NCBI GenBank assembly: GCA_051745265.1
Contig: JBNJDW010000044.1
Coordinates: forward strand, 1-11,766
From: JBNJDW01 sp051745265
Lineage (GTDB): Bacteria; Pseudomonadota; Alphaproteobacteria; Micavibrionales; CSBR16-224
Length of the DNA: 11,766 nucleotides
Reading direction: 5' to 3'
The notes under the pieces are model-generated. The model was not told where the DNA came from, made no database searches, and saw nothing but the letters and a program-made list of their open reading frames with translations. Positions 6,800 to 11,766 of the stretch are shown piece after piece. The stretch's first letter is position 1, and every line of letters starts with the position of its first letter. Position numbers and translations under genes: made by a program.

Positions 6800-9700
6800 T
6801 CAGGGGGCGTCGTAATCGCCTTCAAAGAAAATCGTCCGCAGAATACCCGGGGCCAATGCGGCCAAGGGGTTAACGGTAACCGTTGGGCGGCGAACGGGGC
6901 CTTGAATATTATAGGTCGCGGCAAAAACACCGGTGCCGCCGCCGGTCAGAAGATCACCGATAATCGGAATATCGCCGACCGCCTTGTTCAGACCCGATAC
7001 CGGAACAAGCGTACCATCCGCATCAATCTGACCCGAGAGCAAATCAATAGAGCCTTCAAAAGTCAGGCCCAGCGATGCGCCTGAGGTCGCGCCGTTTTTA
7101 ATCTCGATAAATTTCCGGGTCATCCGACCGCTGACATCGTGGTTTTCATCCCAAAGGAAATTGGCCTTAAGCCGTGAAAAACTCAGCCCCTCGCCCGAAA
7201 GCAAGGATTGAAGCCCGCCAAGCGACAAACCGTTCAGCAATCGTGCCAGAACCGGCGCTTCGACCACTGTAAAATTGCTGAGCTGCAAGCGCCCTTGCAA
7301 ATCCCGCAAGCCGCCGCGCTCAATAGGTTGACCATCAACAATCAAGGTGCCGCCGCGGATTGAATTGGTCAGACTGAAGCTACGCAGCGCCGCCCCGGCA
7401 TCATCCGCCTCAATCCGCAGATTGTGCCGGCCCCCATCATCGGGCTGATAGCGGATATAAACCTGCCCCCGGCCCGCCATGGCATCCAGTTCCAGCCGGT
7501 CAATCAGGCCCTGCCGGTCACGGATCATAAACAGCTCCGCTTCTGTTAACGGCGTCCGGTCAGAGGTAATGAGTTTATCACTGGTCCCCGATATCTTCAG
7601 CAAAGCCCGGTCTATGGCCTTTTCCCCATCCGGCGCTGCATTTTGTGTTTTATTCTGATCACCGAACCTGCCCGCTTTCAAAAATGATGAAATATCCAGA
7701 ACCTGCCCCTGAATATCAAGCGCATATTCATTACCGCTTTTGCGGGTCAGGGAGAGGTTCAGACGGTTCTTCAAAAAACGCAGATTGGACAGGGCCGCGT
7801 TTTGCCATTGGACACCGCCGCCGGGTTTTTCGACCAGACCGATCGTGCCCTGAAAGGCCAGCGACGGACTGCGGAAATCAATATCACGCACTGTTTTTAA
7901 CTGATCATCCTGCAGATCCAGCGTAAAGACAAGGCGGCCTTCCGTCCCTATCGGTTTTTCAATATCCAGCCGCGGAATCCGGAAAGCCGCCGGTTTGAAA
8001 TCGGCTTCGACCGCCGCTGTCTGCCGTCCATCGGTATGACGTGTATAAATAATATCTGTCGGAAACTGCCCGTCCAGCCGCAATTCATCCTGCGATATGA
8101 AGGGCAGAACAACATTGCGGTCCAGGGTTGTCTGCGCTTCCAGCCGGGCCTTAACGGGGCCAGCACCATCAAAATAACTGGTCCAGTCCAAATCAACGGG
8201 CGCGCCGTTCATCTGCGCTGCGCCGGTAATATTCATGCTGTCTTTTTCAATCAACAGATCAAGCGTGCCGGACTCAATATCCTGCCCCAGAACAATATTT
8301 TTCCAGGATACATTATCAAGATCGGCATTCACCGACAGATTAACATCCGCCGGCGTCAGATCACGTTTTAACGGAAAGCTGAAATGAAGCCTGCCGGCCG
8401 CCGCACCCTTGATATCCTCGACCGGTAAATTCATCCGGCTGGGCAGGCGGAAAGGTTCATTATCAATGAGATCCAGCGCCGTGGTCAGCTCGCTTTCAAG
8501 ATCAATCGAGATATCAATCGCAGGCTTTCTGTTTTTAAATCCATCAATGATAATTTTTGAGGATTCAACCTGAATATCTTCAAAAACCCCGCCGGTGGTC
8601 TCAATGGTAAAATCAGCATCCGTATAGCGTGCCTGCCCCGATACATTTTTAACCTTGGGAAAATCGGGCAGATATTTAACATCGGCCGCGCTGAAATTGA
8701 TTTCGCCGGACAGATCATCAATATTCAGGATATTCTTTGCCGTTATACCGGTATCCGCGCTTTGCGTAGCGCTCAGATTCAAAGTGGCGCTGTCAACCAT
8801 ACCTTCCGACAGGTTGGTCGTCACCCAGCGCCGCGGCGGCGGCGCCAATGAAGATGGCCAGTAATCATCAATCCGGTCAATCGGCAGATCACTGGTGCCG
8901 GCACTGACATCCATCCGGTACAGATTTTCATCCGGGTCAAAGCGGCGTTGGGCCATCAATGACAAGCGCGCCGGACCACTTTTCATTTCAAAATTTTCAA
9001 TCGTCAGCAGCTGCGTTTCATAGGCATAAGTGGATTTCAACGAAAACTGATCAAAGCTTAAGGGCGTATCAAAAACATCAGGAGCGATGAGAGAGCCATC
9101 ATACCCCGTGGCATTCAACCGCATACGAACCGGGTTAAACGCCTCATCCAGCAAGACAAAAACCACACCGCCGACCGCGCCATCCAAACGGTATTTTTGA
9201 ATAATATCCTCGGGCAAAAAATTACTGACTTCGGTAAAGGGTAATTCCCGGAACCGGGTCAGGACACGGGTCAAACCGTTTTCGGCCCCATAATGAAAAT
9301 TGGTTCGAACAGGTGTATCACTTTCAAACAGCGTAAGATCTGCCTCCATCGTGCCGATCAAGGCGCGGTCACTGCGTTTTATAACCAGATGCACATCTTT
9401 CAAAAGAAAATCCTGATCGCGGATTTCATCCTGCAGCATAAAATCCGCATTCAGAATTCTGATCGTATCCAGATAATGAAGCTTTGACTTCTCCCCCTGA
9501 TCGGTCAGTTCCTGATCCAGCATCTGATCCATAAACTCAGACCAGAACGCCTGTTGATTTTGTTCGGCAGGCGGCGGCGAGGTTTGTTCAATCGGGTCTT
9601 CGTCTGCAATCTCCGGCGATTTCATACGCAGTGATATCTGACCATCTTCCATACGGTAAAACCGCAAGGCCGTATCGTAGAAACTTAGGCTTTTGGGTGA

Positions 9701-10057
9701 GACTTCGCCTTCCAGCAGGGCGCGTTTTGACAGGCCTAAACCAACGCCGGAAACCGCCAGCACCGGATCGCCTGATGCTTTTTCATGGACTTCGACCGTT
9801 CTTAACTGTAATTCCATCGGGCTGCTGTAACCGCGCCAGACCAATTGTGTTGTACCAATGGAAATCTGATAATGTTCAAGACCGCTATTAATGCTTTGCT
9901 GTAGGGGGCGGGAAATGAAATCCAGCGGAATCGGCCCCTGATTAAGGCGAAAGAGCAGCCCGATCCAGAGCATCAGCACCACGGCCAGAACCGCTGCCAG
10001 AATTTCAAGCCAGAGGACAAACAGATGTTTGCTTGATTTCGATATGATCCGTCGCAT
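6800..10057 (-). CDS. Large AsmA/YhdP-like inner-membrane-anchored envelope protein
   Basis: This 1085-residue protein has one N-terminal membrane segment (about 12-37, LFVLWLEILAAVLAVVLMLW) followed by a very long periplasmic part. Its sequence is rich in alternating beta-strand patterns, as in the AsmA-like/YhdP bridge-like lipid-transfer group. A Gln/Pro/Glu-rich linker (about 150-170) interrupts the N-terminal part. The C-terminal signature is clear: LNGLSLGGL (942-950), DADGTLVPVSGLN (1012-1024), GDIPIIGDLLTGGG (1028-1041) and NPLAALAPG (1063-1071) near the end. YhdP relatives are implicated in phospholipid movement between inner and outer membranes; that role here is inference from the family. 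The ATG at 10057 is preceded by a weak AAAGAG. It is transcribed away from glnE and meets tyrS tail to tail. The exact subfamily (DUF3971/AsmA_2) needs a domain search. Confidence 0.88.
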   Translation of the reverse strand: MRRIISKSSKHLFVLWLEILAAVLAVVLMLWIGLLFRLNQGPIPLDFISRPLQQSINSGLEHYQISIGTTQLVWRGYSSPMELQLRTVEVHEKASGDPVLAVSGVGLGLSKRALLEGEVSPKSLSFYDTALRFYRMEDGQISLRMKSPEIADEDPIEQTSPPPAEQNQQAFWSEFMDQMLDQELTDQGEKSKLHYLDTIRILNADFMLQDEIRDQDFLLKDVHLVIKRSDRALIGTMEADLTLFESDTPVRTNFHYGAENGLTRVLTRFRELPFTEVSNFLPEDIIQKYRLDGAVGGVVFVLLDEAFNPVRMRLNATGYDGSLIAPDVFDTPLSFDQFSLKSTYAYETQLLTIENFEMKSGPARLSLMAQRRFDPDENLYRMDVSAGTSDLPIDRIDDYWPSSLAPPPRRWVTTNLSEGMVDSATLNLSATQSADTGITAKNILNIDDLSGEINFSAADVKYLPDFPKVKNVSGQARYTDADFTIETTGGVFEDIQVESSKIIIDGFKNRKPAIDISIDLESELTTALDLIDNEPFRLPSRMNLPVEDIKGAAAGRLHFSFPLKRDLTPADVNLSVNADLDNVSWKNIVLGQDIESGTLDLLIEKDSMNITGAAQMNGAPVDLDWTSYFDGAGPVKARLEAQTTLDRNVVLPFISQDELRLDGQFPTDIIYTRHTDGRQTAAVEADFKPAAFRIPRLDIEKPIGTEGRLVFTLDLQDDQLKTVRDIDFRSPSLAFQGTIGLVEKPGGGVQWQNAALSNLRFLKNRLNLSLTRKSGNEYALDIQGQVLDISSFLKAGRFGDQNKTQNAAPDGEKAIDRALLKISGTSDKLITSDRTPLTEAELFMIRDRQGLIDRLELDAMAGRGQVYIRYQPDDGGRHNLRIEADDAGAALRSFSLTNSIRGGTLIVDGQPIERGGLRDLQGRLQLSNFTVVEAPVLARLLNGLSLGGLQSLLSGEGLSFSRLKANFLWDENHDVSGRMTRKFIEIKNGATSGASLGLTFEGSIDLLSGQIDADGTLVPVSGLNKAVGDIPIIGDLLTGGGTGVFAATYNIQGPVRRPTVTVNPLAALAPGILRTIFFEGDYDAP

Positions 10058-10083
10058 GATGCTCTTTGATATCTTGGCTTAAC

Positions 10084-10118
10084 AGTTTACTTTCACAATG
10101 GCATGCTTCATGTAAACT
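10084..10118. repeat. Perfect 7-base inverted repeat in the divergent AsmA-like / glnE promoter region
   Basis: AGTTTAC (10084-10090) and GTAAACT (10112-10118) are exact reverse complements separated by 21 bases. The spacer contains the palindrome GCATGC (10101-10106) close to the centre. Each arm contains TAAACT reading outward toward its gene (four of six -10 consensus positions), so the repeat could supply paired divergent -10 elements or a two-site operator. A 21-base loop makes an RNA hairpin weak. Arms this short can arise by chance, so function is unproven. Confidence 0.4.
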
Positions 10119-10130
10119 ATCTTGGGTGAC

Positions 10131-10196
10131 ATGACTGTCGAGTATTTATCTTACGATGTCCCGGGAAGAGAGAACAGAAAAAATCATGTCGGGTAG
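10131..10196 (+). CDS. Possible 21-codon upstream ORF in the glnE leader
   Basis: An ATG at 10131, preceded by the Shine-Dalgarno-like GGGTGA, opens a frame that reads MTVEYLSYDVPGRENRKNHV-G and stops with TAG at 10194-10196. It overlaps both in-frame glnE start candidates (10156 and 10186) and ends just past the second. That arrangement would allow translational coupling or a leader-peptide effect on glnE. It has no recognisable attenuator composition and is short enough to be chance. Confidence 0.2.
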   Translation: MTVEYLSYDVPGRENRKNHVG

Positions 10197-11766
10197 ACTA
10201 AAAAATGATCAGACTCCTGTAAATCCCTCGAAAACAGCTGCGATCATTGCAGATAGCAGTCCTTATCTTGATGGATTACTTAAGATTTACGGCGATATCA
10301 GCCGCGAGGACCCCCTGCTGACACAGCAGGAGGACCCAACAGATATTATGCCCCGGCTGCGTATTTTAAAGCAAAAAGTCGCCCTGTTTACCGCCCTCCG
10401 TGACCTGAATAAGGATTGGGCACTGTCGGATGTGACCGAATACCTGTCCGGTTTTGCTGATTTCGCTGTCGAGCAGGCCTGTGAATCCATCTGTCAGGAA
10501 TTTATCAAAAACAAGCATTTTCCGGCGGGAACAACAACGCAGCAAAGCGGCATTGCCGTGATTGCCCTTGGCAAATGGGGCGCGGGAGAGCTGAATTATT
10601 CCAGCGATATTGATTTTATGGTCATTTTTGATCCCGAAGCCATGCCGCTGACCGACCGCTATGACGCCCAGAAACTGGCTGTGCGCTTTACCCAAAGGCT
10701 GGTTGAAATTCTTGAGAAAAATACCGCGGATGGCTATGTGTTCAGAACAGATCTCCGCCTTCGTCCCGATCCCGGCGCCACACAGATTGCTGTGTCCCTC
10801 AAGGCCTGTGAAATCTATTACGGCAGTCTTGGCCAGAACTGGGAACGCGCGGCGATGATCAAGGCCCGGCCCGTGACCGGTGATCCTGCCGTCTCCAAAT
10901 CCTTTATGACCCTGATGTCGCAATGGATCTGGCGCCGCAGCCTTGATTTTGCGACCATTCAGGATATTGTCTCCATTAAAAACCAGATGAGCGCCATCAA
11001 TAATCGCACCATTCCGATTAATGCCGACACGGAGAGTCTATGTGATCTCGACCTGAAGCGGGATTGCGGCGGCATTCGTGAAATTGAACTTTTCGTTCAG
11101 ATCCAACAACTGGTTTACGGTGGCCGGCAACCGGCGCTGCGACAAATCCGCACCTGCAGCGCCCTGACCGCGCTTGCCGCCGCTGATCATATTTCACCGG
11201 ATCTGGCCAAGGAGTTGACGGCGGCCTATGAATTTCTGCGCATCGTTGAACACCGCCTGCAAATGCGTAACGACCGCCAGACGCACAGCCTGCCCAAAAC
11301 CCCGGACGGCTTCGATGCGCTGGCCCGTTTCTGCGGTTTTGAGCAGACCAGTGATTTCATCAGCCGGCTGCAAAACCATCGTCACAATGTTTCTGAAGCC
11401 TTTACCAGCCTGTTTGCCGAAACAGGCAGCCTGACAGCCAATGACGGCGCCCGTCTGGTCTTTACCGGTAATGACATTGATGCGGCGACGGTGACAACCC
11501 TGTCAAACCTTGGCTTTAAAAATCCGCGCCATATTGCCGAGCGCATCCGCCACTGGCACCATGGCCATTACCGGGCGACGCGCAGCACCCGGGCGCGACA
11601 AATCCTCACCCATCTGGTACCGCAGATTTTGCAGGCCTTTGGTAAAACACAGGACCCGGATACCGGTTTTGCCCGCTTTGACCGCTTTCTTGAACAGCAG
11701 ACCAGCGGCGTATCCCTGTTTGCCCTGTTTGAGCATAATCCGGAAGTTCTGGATATTCTGGCGCTG
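10156..11766 (+). CDS. glnE: Bifunctional glutamine synthetase adenylyltransferase/deadenylyltransferase, 3' end beyond the window
   Basis: GlnE attaches and removes AMP on glutamine synthetase to tune nitrogen assimilation, controlled by PII and glutamine. The window holds 537 codons of an expected ~950, covering the N-terminal adenylyl-removing domain and the following helical region. Signatures are ALGKWGAGELNYSSDIDFMV (137-156) with the metal-binding aspartates D151 and D153, FRTDLRLRPDPG (196-207), GQNWERAAMIKARP (226-239) and DLKRDCGGIREIELFVQ...GGRQPALR (299-329). The frame is open to the last base. Two in-frame starts are possible: ATG at 10156, with no clear Shine-Dalgarno site, and ATG at 10186, with a distant GAGAG. 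The N-terminus before the first conserved helix (LRILKQK, about residue 68) is slightly shorter than in E. coli. A stop at 10132-10134 rules out a longer version. Confidence 0.95.
   Translation, partial: MSREERTEKIMSGRLKNDQTPVNPSKTAAIIADSSPYLDGLLKIYGDISREDPLLTQQEDPTDIMPRLRILKQKVALFTALRDLNKDWALSDVTEYLSGFADFAVEQACESICQEFIKNKHFPAGTTTQQSGIAVIALGKWGAGELNYSSDIDFMVIFDPEAMPLTDRYDAQKLAVRFTQRLVEILEKNTADGYVFRTDLRLRPDPGATQIAVSLKACEIYYGSLGQNWERAAMIKARPVTGDPAVSKSFMTLMSQWIWRRSLDFATIQDIVSIKNQMSAINNRTIPINADTESLCDLDLKRDCGGIREIELFVQIQQLVYGGRQPALRQIRTCSALTALAAADHISPDLAKELTAAYEFLRIVEHRLQMRNDRQTHSLPKTPDGFDALARFCGFEQTSDFISRLQNHRHNVSEAFTSLFAETGSLTANDGARLVFTGNDIDAATVTTLSNLGFKNPRHIAERIRHWHHGHYRATRSTRARQILTHLVPQILQAFGKTQDPDTGFARFDRFLEQQTSGVSLFALFEHNPEVLDILAL

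Noticed and set aside
10366..10923. 185-codon minus-strand ORF inside glnE
   Set aside because: Antisense to the conserved GlnE catalytic motifs, with shadow-type composition.

Overview
The window looks like a chromosomal, mostly housekeeping stretch of an alphaproteobacterium. The best lineage evidence is the TyrS sequence, with its [19 protein letters not shown] and [18 protein letters not shown] type blocks, and the clustering of tyrS, anmK, a giant AsmA/YhdP-like gene and glnE. GC content looks moderate by eye. No tRNA, rRNA, CRISPR array, IS element or phage gene is visible.

Left edge (1-1010): a minus-strand run of exported proteins of unknown function. The complete one (190-885) has a signal peptide and three cysteines. 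Its stop codon overlaps the start of a second signal-peptide reading frame (TAATG) that runs off the left end. The first ~100 bases also carry, on the opposite strand, a protein fragment (LVAFTTVALGGFR) that resembles a conserved motif I remember from Verrucomicrobia-type membrane proteins. Both readings break at about position 100, which suggests a chimeric or rearranged junction.

Middle (1011-6796): rsmD (16S rRNA methyltransferase) and metC-type cystathionine beta-lyase form a plus-strand pair. Converging on them from the right is a minus-strand operon anmK - tsaC/sua5 - nusB (cell-wall recycling, tRNA t6A synthesis, transcription antitermination). anmK and tsaC overlap by 4 bases (ATGA). 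tyrS diverges from anmK across a 70-base gap.

Right (6797-11766): a 1085-residue AsmA/YhdP-like envelope protein on the minus strand ends 3 bases from the tyrS stop. glnE, truncated by the window end, diverges from it across a 98-base gap that holds a perfect 7-base inverted repeat and a small overlapping upstream ORF.

The genes serve translation and RNA modification (rsmD, tsaC, nusB, tyrS), amino-acid and nitrogen metabolism (metC, glnE) and the envelope (anmK, the AsmA-like protein). I found no clear new defence, mobile or secondary-metabolite system. The leads most worth checking are the junction near position 100, the unrecognised exported proteins beside it, and the glnE leader.
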